From positions 1-64,000 of the forward strand of contig NZ_JBMSDT010000021.1 in the NCBI RefSeq assembly GCF_049445795.1: a stretch of 64,000 nucleotides of DNA, read 5' to 3'. The notes below the pieces were generated by a model. That model ran no database searches. It was given only the letters and a program-made list of their open reading frames with translations, and was not told the DNA's origin. Position 1 is the first letter of the stretch; every line of letters begins with the position of its first letter. The stretch is from Larkinella sp049445795. Lineage in GTDB: Bacteria > Bacteroidota > Bacteroidia > Cytophagales > Spirosomataceae. This document shows positions 27,870-35,742 of the stretch, in pieces. The position numbers and the translations under genes were made by a program.

Positions 27870-30104
27870 ATGATGTTTGATAAACAACGGACCCGGCAGT
27901 CTGCACGCGACTTTGCTGTTTCCCTGAAATGCAACGCCCGTAATGTACTCCGTACGGGTTTGTTGGTGAGCGGTTGCCTCATCGTCGGGATGCAAAAGCG
28001 GGAAATACCCCTCGAAACCGGCCGCGACTGGCCCAGCTACGGCGGCAACAAAGCCGGAAACCGCTATTCACCCCTGACACAGATTAATCGGCAAAATGTC
28101 TCGGCACTAAAGGTGGCCTGGATGTACGATGCTTCCGAAAAACCGGACCCCGAAAACCCCGGTCGGCGTCGCGACCGGGCGATTCAGTGTCAGCCCATTG
28201 TCGTCAACGGCGTTTTATACGGAACCACGCCCGAACTGAAGCTTTTTGCCGTAAAAGCCGGGACCGGCGAGGAGTTGTGGCGGTTTGAACCCTCTAAAAA
28301 CGACCGGCTGAACTCGAACCGGGGCGTGGTGTATTGGGCATCCGGCAACGACCGGCGGATTTTATACACGGTCGGGTCCAGCCTGTACGCCGTCGATGCC
28401 GAAACCGGGAAAATCATTCCAACCTTTGGCAACCACGGCCGGGCAGACCTGCACGAAGGGCTTCAAACCAACCTCGAGCACGACGTCAGTAAACTGTCGG
28501 TGACGGCAACGTCGCCGGGAATCGTGTACCGGAATACCTTTATCATCGGCTCCAGTGTGTCCGAGTCCGGCGACGCGGCTCCGGGCCACATCCGGGCGTT
28601 CGATGTCGTGACCGGCAAGCTGAAATGGGTGTTTCATACGATTCCGCAGCCCGGCGAAGTTGGCTACGATACCTGGCCCAAAGAAGCTTACCTACGCATC
28701 GGCGGGGTGAATAACTGGAGCGGAATGGTTGTCGATGAAAACCGGGGTCTGGTCTTTTTCGGAACCGGCTCGCCCTCATCCGATTTTTACGGCGGTGATC
28801 GGGCGGGGAAAAACCTGTATGCCAATTGCATCATCGCGCTCCAGGCCGAAACCGGCAAGCTGAAATGGTATTACCAAACCATCCACCACGACCTCTGGGA
28901 CCGCGACCAAGCCTGTCCGCCGAACCTCATGACGCTAAAACGGAACGGCAAACCGGTCGATGCGGTTGTACAGGCCACAAAAGACGGCCTGGTGTATGTA
29001 CTGGATCGGGAAACGGGCCAGTCGCTATTTCCGGTGGAAGAACGGAAGGTGCCCACCAGCGGGCTGCCGGGCGAGCATCCGTGGCCGACGCAGAAGTATC
29101 CGCTCAAACCGGCTCCGTTGATCCGGCAGGTCATTACCGAAGCCGATCTGACGAATTTGTCACCGGAAGCCAATGCGTACGTGAAAGCGCGGTTCGATAA
29201 ACTGCAAAGCAATCATAAATTCCTGCCGCCCAGCACGCAGGGAACGCTGTTGGTCGGTTACAGTGGGGGTGCCGAATGGGGCGGTAATGCTGCCGATCCA
29301 GACGGTATTTTTTACCAGAACGTAAACGAGGAACCCTGGGAACTGGTGATGACGGAGCGGGCTAGTCTGACGAAGACCGATGCTCCGCTGACGGCCGGGA
29401 ACGCCCTTTACATCGCCAACTGTGCGGCCTGTCACGGACAGGACCGGAAAGGCAGCGGGCCGGAATTACCGGCTCTGGTCGACATTGGCAAAAAACGCTC
29501 GGCCGACGAGATCAAGACGATTTTGAAAACCGGGAGTGGCCGAATGCCGTCGTTCGGGCATTTGCCGGAAAAAGACCGCGACGCCATTGTGCGGTTTCTG
29601 CTGAACAAAGAGACGGGTTCGGCTAAAGTCGCCAATGCTTCGGCGGGAACGTTGCCTGCATCGAAGGGCGGTTTTCCGTATACGCCTGCTTACGTACCGA
29701 AGACGTGGCAACGGTTTACGGATCAGAACGGCTATCCGGGCATTAAACCGCCCTGGGGCACGCTGAACGCCATCGACCTCAATACCGGCGACTACCTCTG
29801 GCGGGTGCCGTTGGGCGAATACCCCGAACTGGCGAAAAAAGGCATTCCGACGACCGGCACCGACAGCTACGGCGGGCCGCTCGTAACGGCGGGTGGGCTG
29901 GTGTTCATCGCCGGTACGAAAGACGAAAAAATCCGGGCGTTTGATAAAAAAACCGGTAAAGTCGTCTGGGAATACCAGCTTCCGGCGGGCGGTTTTGCCA
30001 CGCCGATCACCTACGAAGTGAACGGCAGGCAATACATCGTCATTGCCGCTGGCGGGGGCCGGGGCCAGAAAATCGGCGGCAACTATATTGCGTTTGCTTT
30101 GTAG
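27870..30104 (+). CDS. PQQ-dependent dehydrogenase with inserted cytochrome c domain (quinoprotein)
   Basis: A 744-residue periplasmic quinoprotein. An N-terminal hydrophobic segment serves as signal (LRTGLLVSGCLIVGM). PQQ propeller repeats follow: RDWPSYGGNKAGNRYSPLTQI, LFAVKAGTGEELWRF, AFDVVTGKLKWVF and ALQAETGKLKWYYQ. A haem domain is inserted (NCAACH: Cys518, Cys521, His522) before the final propeller blades (AFDKKTGKVVWEYQLP). It resembles the membrane-bound glucose/quinate-type dehydrogenases and likely oxidises a sugar or alcohol, sending electrons to the haem. Its TAG stop abuts the repeat at 30104. Confidence 0.88.
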   Translation: MMFDKQRTRQSARDFAVSLKCNARNVLRTGLLVSGCLIVGMQKREIPLETGRDWPSYGGNKAGNRYSPLTQINRQNVSALKVAWMYDASEKPDPENPGRRRDRAIQCQPIVVNGVLYGTTPELKLFAVKAGTGEELWRFEPSKNDRLNSNRGVVYWASGNDRRILYTVGSSLYAVDAETGKIIPTFGNHGRADLHEGLQTNLEHDVSKLSVTATSPGIVYRNTFIIGSSVSESGDAAPGHIRAFDVVTGKLKWVFHTIPQPGEVGYDTWPKEAYLRIGGVNNWSGMVVDENRGLVFFGTGSPSSDFYGGDRAGKNLYANCIIALQAETGKLKWYYQTIHHDLWDRDQACPPNLMTLKRNGKPVDAVVQATKDGLVYVLDRETGQSLFPVEERKVPTSGLPGEHPWPTQKYPLKPAPLIRQVITEADLTNLSPEANAYVKARFDKLQSNHKFLPPSTQGTLLVGYSGGAEWGGNAADPDGIFYQNVNEEPWELVMTERASLTKTDAPLTAGNALYIANCAACHGQDRKGSGPELPALVDIGKKRSADEIKTILKTGSGRMPSFGHLPEKDRDAIVRFLLNKETGSAKVANASAGTLPASKGGFPYTPAYVPKTWQRFTDQNGYPGIKPPWGTLNAIDLNTGDYLWRVPLGEYPELAKKGIPTTGTDSYGGPLVTAGGLVFIAGTKDEKIRAFDKKTGKVVWEYQLPAGGFATPITYEVNGRQYIVIAAGGGRGQKIGGNYIAFAL

Positions 30105-30182
30105 TACCCACGGACTTTAGTCCGTGAGTGTTAGCTGCCTCGTTGAGTAACTAGCAACTCACGGACTAAAGTCCGTGGGTAC
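30104..30182. repeat. REPIN-like element, family 2 (copy b)
   Basis: A perfect 25-bp inverted repeat: the left arm 30104-30128 starts GTACCCACGGACTTTAGTCC, the right arm 30158-30182 is its exact reverse complement, spacer 29 nt. Each arm folds on itself (CACGGACT-TT-AGTCCGTG) with GTAC at the foot. The element fits exactly between the TAG stops of two convergent genes: its first G ends the dehydrogenase stop and its last C begins the valS stop. Confidence 0.92.
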
Positions 30183-32878
30183 TAGAGAGCCGTCAGGTTC
30201 TCTTCCAGCGTCCGGATCTTCGCTTCGGCGTCGGCCAGTTTCTGGCGTTCGCGTTCGATCACGTCCGGTTTGGCGTTGGCGACGAACTTCTCGTTCGACA
30301 GCTTTTTCATCACCGATTCCAGGAAGCCTTTCGTATAAACCAGTTCTTTTTCAATGCTCGCCCGTTCCTGCTCCACGTCGATTTCGCCGGCGATGTTGAC
30401 GAAAAACTCCGTGCTTTTGATCAAAAAAGAAACGCCCTCGGCTTTTTCAGTTACATAGCTGACGTCGGAAACGACGGCCAGTTTCTGAATCAGGGGTTCC
30501 AGCGGCCGGAAGCGGGCGGAGTCCTCGGTTTTGATCGCCAGCGGCAGGGCGGTTTTTGGGCTGATTTGCTTGCTGTTGCGGAGGTTCCGAACGGCCGAAA
30601 TGATGTCGAACAGCGTGTCGAAATCCGCCAGCAACGACTTGTCGACGGTTCCGGCGACGGGATAATCCGAGACGCAGATGCTTTCACCCGGTTTTCGTGC
30701 ACTGATTTCCTGCCAGATTTCTTCCGTAATGAACGGCATGAATGGGTGCGCCAGCTTCATCAGCCGTTCGAAGAAATCAATCGTGGCGTCGTACGTCACT
30801 TTGTCGATGGGCCGAACCTGGTCCTGCTGTTCGTACCCCGGTTTGATCATTTCGAGGTATTGCGAACAGAAGTCGTCCCAGATCAGCTTGTAAACCGTAT
30901 GCAGGGCGTCCGACATGCGGTATTTGCTGAAGTGGTCTTCCAACTCGGTCAGCGTCTGGTTTAGCTTTGACTCAAACCATAAAACCGCCAACGGTTTTTC
31001 GGTCGTGGCAACATCCGCGCTCACTTTCCAGCCTTTCACCAGCCGGAACGCGTTCCAGATTTTGTTGCAGAAATTACGGCCTTGCTCCACCAGCTTCTCG
31101 TCGTACAGCAAATCGTTGCCCGCCGGAGAGCTAAACAGCATGCCCGTCCGGACGCCGTCGGCCCCAAATTGCTCAATCAGGTCGAGCGGATCGGGCGAGT
31201 TGCCTAGCGATTTCGACATTTTCCGGCCCAATTTGTCGCGCACAATTCCCGTCAGATAAACATTCTGGAACGGTTCGCGGCCTTTGTATTCGTACCCGGC
31301 AATGATCATCCGGGCCACCCAGAAAAACAGAATTTCGGGGGCCGTCACCAGGTCGTTGGTTGGGTAATAATAGTCCAGATCGCCCGGCGCGGCTTTCGGG
31401 TCGTTCGGATCGTTTGATGGAATGAACACCGACATCGGCCAGAGCCAGGACGAAAACCAGGTGTCCAGCACGTCCTCGTCCTGCGTCAGATCGGTTTCGC
31501 TCAGCGCAAATAACTGGTATTTGTCGCGGGCAATCCGCAGTGCCTCTTTCTTCGTTTTGGCAACGATGATGGTGCCGTCTTTCATGTAAAACGCCGGAAT
31601 CCGGTGGCCCCACCAGAGCTGGCGGCTGATGCACCAGTCGTGTACGTTTTCCATCCAGGACCGGTACATGTTCTTGAATTTCGGCGGATGCAACTGGATC
31701 GTGTCGTTCATGACGTTTTCCAGCGCCGGTTTCGAAAGGTCTTTCATCTTTAGAAACCATTGCAGCGACAGTTTCGGTTCGATCACCGCGTTGGTCCGTT
31801 CCGAAAAACCGACGTTGGATTTGTACTCTTCGGCCTTGACCAGATAGCCTTTTTCTTCCAGCTCTTTGATAATTCCTTTGCGGGCGGCAAACCGATCCTG
31901 GCCGACGTAGATCTGCGCTTTGTCGTTCAGCGTACCGTCGTCGTTCAGAATATCGATCACCGGCAGGCGGTGTTTGATACCCAGTTCGTAGTCGTTCGGA
32001 TCGTGGGCGGGCGTTACTTTCAAACAACCCGTTCCGAAATCCATCGTGACGTACTCATCCGTTATGATCGGGATTTCGCGGTTAATCAGCGGAATCAGGG
32101 CTTTTTTGCCGTGCAGATGCGTATACCGTTCGTCATTCGGATTGACGCAAATGGCCGCATCCGCCATGATCGTCTCCGGCCGAACCGTCGCAATCGTGAT
32201 GTAGGTTGGGGCAGAGGGCAGAGGGCTTAGGAGATCATTATCTTCTGCCCCATGCCCCATGCCCTCTGCAATTTCGTAGCGGATATAGACCAGTTTCTGC
32301 TGGACTTCCTTCGTAATCACTTCCTCGTCCGAAACCGCCGTGCGGCCCTGCGGGTCCCAGTTGACCATCCGGACTCCCCGGTAAATCTGGCCTTTGTTGT
32401 ACATATCGACGAAGGTGTCGATGACGGCATCGTACAAAACCGGTTCCATCGTAAACCGGGTCCGGTCCCAATCACAGGAAGCGCCGAGTTTCCGGAGTTG
32501 TTTCAGGATGATGCCGCCGTATTTGTGGGTCCATTCCCAGGCGTGTTCAATGAATTTCTCCCGGCCAATGTCCCGCTTATCAATGCCCTGTTCCTTCAAC
32601 ATCGCCACCACTTTCGCTTCCGTCGCGATGGACGCGTGGTCGGTTCCCGGCACCCAGCAGGCATTTTTACCCTGCATCCGCGCTTTCCGAATCAGCACAT
32701 CCTGAATGGTGTTGTTGAGCATATGGCCCATGTGCAACACACCCGTGACGTTCGGGGGCGGAATGACAATGGTGTATGGTTCGCGCTCGTCGGGCGTGGA
32801 ATGAAAAAAGCGGTTTTCCAGCCAGTACTGGTACCACTTTTCCTCGATATCTTTCGGATTATACGTCTTCGAAATCAT
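30182..32878 (-). CDS. valS: Valyl-tRNA synthetase
   Basis: Class I aminoacyl-tRNA synthetase of 898 residues, which charges tRNA-Val in the cytoplasm. The HIGH motif is GVLHMGHM (49-52), KMSKS is GRKMSKSLGN (around 552), and the ARATVRPETI editing-domain region reads ITIATVRPETIMADAA. A C-terminal coiled coil (VEQERASIEKEL... KLADAEAKIRTLEENL) is present as in bacterial ValRS. Odd: about 20 residues just before the editing-domain strand (EGMGHGAEDNDLLSPLPSAP) are encoded by an imperfect palindromic repeat at 32207-32270. The promoter lies at 32999-33029 with a repeat in the 5' leader. Confidence 0.97.
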   Translation of the reverse strand: MISKTYNPKDIEEKWYQYWLENRFFHSTPDEREPYTIVIPPPNVTGVLHMGHMLNNTIQDVLIRKARMQGKNACWVPGTDHASIATEAKVVAMLKEQGIDKRDIGREKFIEHAWEWTHKYGGIILKQLRKLGASCDWDRTRFTMEPVLYDAVIDTFVDMYNKGQIYRGVRMVNWDPQGRTAVSDEEVITKEVQQKLVYIRYEIAEGMGHGAEDNDLLSPLPSAPTYITIATVRPETIMADAAICVNPNDERYTHLHGKKALIPLINREIPIITDEYVTMDFGTGCLKVTPAHDPNDYELGIKHRLPVIDILNDDGTLNDKAQIYVGQDRFAARKGIIKELEEKGYLVKAEEYKSNVGFSERTNAVIEPKLSLQWFLKMKDLSKPALENVMNDTIQLHPPKFKNMYRSWMENVHDWCISRQLWWGHRIPAFYMKDGTIIVAKTKKEALRIARDKYQLFALSETDLTQDEDVLDTWFSSWLWPMSVFIPSNDPNDPKAAPGDLDYYYPTNDLVTAPEILFFWVARMIIAGYEYKGREPFQNVYLTGIVRDKLGRKMSKSLGNSPDPLDLIEQFGADGVRTGMLFSSPAGNDLLYDEKLVEQGRNFCNKIWNAFRLVKGWKVSADVATTEKPLAVLWFESKLNQTLTELEDHFSKYRMSDALHTVYKLIWDDFCSQYLEMIKPGYEQQDQVRPIDKVTYDATIDFFERLMKLAHPFMPFITEEIWQEISARKPGESICVSDYPVAGTVDKSLLADFDTLFDIISAVRNLRNSKQISPKTALPLAIKTEDSARFRPLEPLIQKLAVVSDVSYVTEKAEGVSFLIKSTEFFVNIAGEIDVEQERASIEKELVYTKGFLESVMKKLSNEKFVANAKPDVIERERQKLADAEAKIRTLEENLTAL
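32207..32270 (-). repeat. Palindromic repeat inserted in frame inside valS
   Basis: The left part (GGGGCAGAGGGCAGAGGGC, 32208-32226) is an imperfect inverted copy of GCCCCATGCCCCATGCCC and following bases (32247-32269), which also contain a GCCCCAT tandem. It encodes a Gly/Met/His and Leu/Pro-rich loop that I would not expect in ValRS. Length is a multiple of three in effect, since the frame is kept. Confidence 0.7.
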
Positions 32879-32889
32879 AAACGGCGTTG

Positions 32890-32987
32890 CTCTGATAAAC
32901 CCTGATTTCCTCTGATCAACCCTGTGTAATAGTTTTTAAAGTGGTTACACAGAGTTAATCAGAGAACATCAGATGTGATCAGAGTTT
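32890..32987. repeat. Inverted repeat, family 3 (TTACACAGGGTTAATCAGAG type, diverged copy)
   Basis: The left arm (32890-32929, ending AACCCTGTGTAA) and right arm (from TTACACAGAGTTAATCAGAG at 32945) are about 75% reverse-complementary over 40 bp. It lies in the 5' leader of valS. Closely related, better conserved copies are at 37135-37226 and 42531-42578. Confidence 0.75.
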
Positions 32988-32998
32988 AAATTCTTCCA

Positions 32999-33029
32999 CA
33001 AAATTAGTCAATTCGGAACGGCTGCAAAA
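32999..33029 (-). promoter_or_regulatory. Promoter of valS
   Basis: On the minus strand TTTTG (33029-33025) is followed after 18 nt by TAATTTTG (33006-32999), close to the Bacteroidota TTTG-N19-TAnnTTTG consensus. Transcription would begin near 32994, giving a leader of about 115 nt that contains the family 3 repeat. Confidence 0.65.
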
Positions 33030-33080
33030 ACGAAACACTGGATTTGGTAGTTTTACAGAAACAGCTCAATTCGTACGGCT

Positions 33081-34007
33081 ATGGATTTTGGAAAACTACC
33101 CAACGTGGATACGGTCGATTTTACGCTTCCACCCGATCACCCGTTCAACCAGACGGTTTGGGAGAAAGTCGAGCCGACGGCCTCGCCGGAGGTGTACATT
33201 GGCGGTCCGCTTTGGGCCAACAAAACGTACGTGGGCCGGATTTATCCGTCGCAGGCTAAGGAACGCGAATTTTTGCATTACTATACCCGTCAGTTCAACA
33301 CCATCGAACTGAACAGCACGCACTACCAGATTCCGACGACGGGAATGATCGACAAGTGGAAAACCGAAGCCGTCGGCTCGCCGGTTCGCCCCCGGTTTGT
33401 GTATTGCCCGAAATTTCCGCAGGCCATTAGCCACGAGCGGGCACTGGTAGCCGCCGAATCCTTAACGGAGGAGTTTGTCAATGCCGTACTGAGCCTGGAA
33501 GAGTTTCTGGGCACAACGTTTTTACAACTGCCGCCGAATTTTGGCCCCGACAAATGGCCGGTTTTGGAAGCCTATCTGAAAAACCTGCCCGACGACTTGG
33601 AAGTGACCGTCGAGTTCCGGCATCCCGACTGGTTCAGCAAACCGGCGGTTTGGGAAAAGACGCTGGAACGGCTGTGCGCCCTCCACCGCCATCTGGTCAT
33701 GACCGACGTAGCCGGTCGGCGTGATGTGTTACACATGAGCCTGACCAGCCCGACGCTGGTCCTGCGGTTTGTCGCCAACGAAGGCCACCGCACCGATTAC
33801 GAGCGCACCGACGCCTGGGTGGAGCGGCTCAAAGGCTGGTTTGAAAAAGGGTTGCAAACCGCCTATCTGTTCATTCATGGCGGGGAAGAAAACGATACCG
33901 CGCCCGAACTAATCCGGTATTGGGTCCGGCGGCTCAACGCCGTCTGCGGGTTGAATTTGCAGGAGCCGACTATTCGCCCGGAAGTGGTCCAGGGGAGTTT
34001 GTTTTGA
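33081..34007 (+). CDS. DUF72 (YecE-like) family protein
   Basis: A 308-residue protein. It has the DUF72 TIM-barrel signatures: VYIGGPLWANKTYVGRIYPSQAKEREFLHYYTRQFNTIELNSTHY near the N terminus, FVYCPKFPQAISHE, TVEFRHPDWF and VMTDVAGRRDVLHM. The biochemical role of the family is not established. It is monocistronic, read divergently from valS, with no signal peptide; cytoplasmic. Confidence 0.88.
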   Translation: MDFGKLPNVDTVDFTLPPDHPFNQTVWEKVEPTASPEVYIGGPLWANKTYVGRIYPSQAKEREFLHYYTRQFNTIELNSTHYQIPTTGMIDKWKTEAVGSPVRPRFVYCPKFPQAISHERALVAAESLTEEFVNAVLSLEEFLGTTFLQLPPNFGPDKWPVLEAYLKNLPDDLEVTVEFRHPDWFSKPAVWEKTLERLCALHRHLVMTDVAGRRDVLHMSLTSPTLVLRFVANEGHRTDYERTDAWVERLKGWFEKGLQTAYLFIHGGEENDTAPELIRYWVRRLNAVCGLNLQEPTIRPEVVQGSLF

Positions 34008-34134
34008 AAAAACTCCGGCGGGTATTCACTCAAAACCGCATCTGATAGACCCAAAAACCGCTCAGACAAACTTGGAGCGCTAACAAATTGCCGATCGTAG
34101 CATTTTTCAGAGGATTCTTAATTGTGCATCCTCT

Positions 34135-34800
34135 ATGAAAAAACTATTTGCCATCCTGGTTTTAATGGGCTGTCTGTCCCGATTCAATGCCCACAGCCAA
34201 AGTTGTCTTCTCAGTTACCAGAACCGGATGGACGAACTGCTTCCGCTGACGACTCTGCAAAAACACTACAAAGCCGATTGGTCAGAAGCCACGCTGAACT
34301 ACAAAAAATCGTCCAAGTACCCCAAATACGACACGTATGAATATAGCTGGAAGAGTGGCCGCATACGCAAAATGACTGTCGCCGGGCGGGAAATGAATGT
34401 TCCGGACGATAACCGGATCGGACTGGCCTGGATTGATGAAATAAACCCGAAATACCACCCGGACCCGGTGAAGTATTTCCGCAATTTTTACCGCACGGCC
34501 ACGAAAGCCGAAAAACAACAGGCTGCGGCTCTACTGGACAAAAAGCTAAAGGACAAGGGGGTAAGCAGCGGTGAACAGGCGGTAAGTAAACAGGTGGGAA
34601 AGACCGTTATGGGTTCAAAAGGGTTTGAGCCAATAACGGGAGTCGGCGATGCGGCCGCCTGGGACCTGACCAGTAATCAGTTAGTTGTGTTGAAAGGGCG
34701 CACGACATTTAAAGTAACGGCCAATGTGGATGCTGATTTAAAAATAAATCAAGCCTTAGCCAGAAAGCTTGCCGCTGAGGTGCTGGACCGGTGCAGGTAA
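34135..34800 (+). CDS. Secreted protein of unknown function
   Basis: A 221-residue protein with a signal peptide (MKKLFAILVLMGCLSRFNAHS). The mature part is hydrophilic and mixed-charge, with a WKSGRIRKMTVAGREMNVPDDNRIGLAWIDEI stretch and a helical Lys/Glu-rich middle. No domain is recognised. A 7-bp inverted repeat (AGAGGAT at 34109-34115, ATCCTCT at 34128-34134) lies flush against the ATG and could hide the purine-rich AGAGGA. The gene's stop codon immediately precedes the his promoter. Confidence 0.7.
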   Translation: MKKLFAILVLMGCLSRFNAHSQSCLLSYQNRMDELLPLTTLQKHYKADWSEATLNYKKSSKYPKYDTYEYSWKSGRIRKMTVAGREMNVPDDNRIGLAWIDEINPKYHPDPVKYFRNFYRTATKAEKQQAAALLDKKLKDKGVSSGEQAVSKQVGKTVMGSKGFEPITGVGDAAAWDLTSNQLVVLKGRTTFKVTANVDADLKINQALARKLAAEVLDRCR

Positions 34801-34801
34801 T

Positions 34802-34832
34802 TTTGAAAATACGGTTTGCCCGTTTACCTTTG
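34802..34832 (+). promoter_or_regulatory. Promoter of the his leader and operon
   Basis: TTTG (34802-34805) and TACCTTTG (34825-34832) are spaced by exactly 19 nt, a full match to the Bacteroidota -33/-7 consensus. The -33 element directly follows the previous stop codon. The start of transcription is predicted within a few bases of the leader-peptide ATG at 34837, so the leader mRNA would be nearly leaderless. Confidence 0.85.
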
Positions 34833-34836
34833 CGAC

Positions 34837-34884
34837 ATGATTTTTGCTCAAACTATCCGTCATCACCATCATTCTGTCTGTTAG
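34837..34884 (+). CDS. hisL: Histidine operon leader peptide
   Basis: A 15-codon frame MIFAQTIRHHHHSVC with four consecutive His codons (34861-34872) and a TAG stop at 34882. It sits between a consensus promoter and an attenuator hairpin, upstream of hisH, hisA, hisF and hisIE. Four adjacent His codons in a tiny frame at this position is the hallmark of transcription attenuation: a ribosome short of charged tRNA-His stalls there. It begins at or near the predicted +1, so translation would start without a Shine-Dalgarno site. Confidence 0.88.
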   Translation: MIFAQTIRHHHHSVC

Positions 34885-34887
34885 CAC

Positions 34888-34957
34888 GGCAGAACGGATG
34901 CGTTTTTGGGGTTGAACAACGAAACAACGAATTCCCGATACCAAGCCCGGTTCTGCT
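34888..34957 (+). promoter_or_regulatory. Candidate his antiterminator pairing
   Basis: GCAGAAC at 34889-34895, just after the leader stop, is the exact complement of GTTCTGC at 34950-34956, which lies in the left arm and loop of the terminator. A few more pairs form with one bulge (GG at 34896-34897). The two foldings exclude each other. A ribosome that reaches the leader stop would cover 34889-34895 and favour termination; one stalled on the His codons leaves it free. Confidence 0.7.
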
Positions 34958-34975
34958 TCAGAGCCGGGCTTTTTT
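34944..34975 (+). terminator. his attenuator terminator
   Basis: An 11-bp stem AGCCCGGTTCT / AGAGCCGGGCT (34944-34954 and 34960-34970, one G-T pair), five-base loop and six T. It lies about 60 nt after the leader stop. The REPIN-like element starts at the very next base (34976). Confidence 0.92.
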
Positions 34976-35048
34976 GTACGCCGGAGCGCTGCTCCGGTGA
35001 ATGTTTGTTTCTAATTTAAAAACTCACCGGAGCAGCGCTCCGGCGTAC
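34976..35048. repeat. REPIN-like element, family 1 (copy 1)
   Basis: A perfect 25-bp inverted repeat: left arm 34976-35000 begins GTACGCCGGAGCGCTGCTCC; right arm 35024-35048 is its reverse complement; AT-rich spacer 23 nt. Each arm also folds by itself (CCGGAGC-GCT-GCTCCGG) with GTAC at its foot, like REP sequences. It abuts the attenuator T-run on the left and ends 3 nt before the RAYT start. Confidence 0.95.
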
Positions 35049-35051
35049 AGG

Positions 35052-35666
35052 ATGGAATACTACCGTAAACTGCCGCATTTTCAGCCGCTGGAGGCTGCTT
35101 ATTTCATCACGATGCGGCTGTATGGAAGTATGCCCCAACATTTAATTGAATTGCTCAAAGAAGAGCAGGAAGTAGCCCGGAATCGGCTACAGACTTTGGA
35201 CGACACGGAAAGCGACTTGTATCAACAGCAAAAACGATACTTTGCCCGGTTTGACTCGTTCCTCGACCGCCCGGATAACGGGCCTTACTGGCTTTCAGAG
35301 CCAGCGATTGCGGAGATTATGAAAGAAGCATTGCACCACCGGGCGGGCAAGGAATACGACCTGATTGCTTTTTGCCTGATGTCGAATCATATCCATCTGG
35401 TGATTCATACGTATGAGAATACCAAAGCTGATTTCTTCTTATACCGCATGCTTCAGGCGTTTAAGAGCTATACGGCGCGAAAGGCAAATGATTATTTAGA
35501 ACGGGAGGGGCCTTTCTGGCATCCGGAGTCATACGACCACATCGTTCGGAATGGCGACGAGTTGAAACGGATTATTGCATACACGTTGAATAATCCGGTA
35601 AAAGCGGGCTTGGTTGCCAATTGGCAGGACTGGCCGCACAGCTATGTCAACGAAGCGTATTGGTAA
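35052..35666 (+). CDS. REP-associated tyrosine transposase (RAYT, Y1_Tnp family)
   Basis: A 204-residue HUH single-strand nuclease. The motif FCLMSNHIHLVIH (His113, His115) gives the metal-binding HUH pair. ESYDHIVRNGDELKRIIAYTLNNPVKAGL near residues 159-187 is the typical RAYT C-terminal region; Tyr161 is the likely nucleophile. RAYTs bind and cut REP hairpins marked by a tetranucleotide at the foot. ATG 35052 is preferred over 35001, which would begin inside the repeat spacer. The gene is bracketed by inverted copies of a REPIN-like element and lies between the his attenuator and hisH, in the operon's direction, so it is probably transcribed under histidine control. Confidence 0.9.
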   Translation: MEYYRKLPHFQPLEAAYFITMRLYGSMPQHLIELLKEEQEVARNRLQTLDDTESDLYQQQKRYFARFDSFLDRPDNGPYWLSEPAIAEIMKEALHHRAGKEYDLIAFCLMSNHIHLVIHTYENTKADFFLYRMLQAFKSYTARKANDYLEREGPFWHPESYDHIVRNGDELKRIIAYTLNNPVKAGLVANWQDWPHSYVNEAYW

Positions 35667-35739
35667 GTACGCCGGAGCGCTGCTCCGGTGAGTTTTTAAA
35701 TTAGAAATAAACCTTCACCGGAGCAGCGCTCCGGCGTAC
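35667..35739. repeat. REPIN-like element, family 1 (copy 2, inverted)
   Basis: Same 25-bp arms as copy 1 (35667-35691 and 35715-35739), starting at the base after the RAYT stop codon. The spacer is close to the reverse complement of the copy 1 spacer (shared core CTAATTTAAAAAC), so the whole 73-bp element is inverted with respect to copy 1. hisH begins 3 nt later. Confidence 0.95.
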
Positions 35740-35742
35740 GAT

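Noticed and set aside
35001..35051. Longer RAYT start at 35001
   Set aside because: The ATG is in the spacer and right arm of the repeat element; the residues are not RAYT-like.
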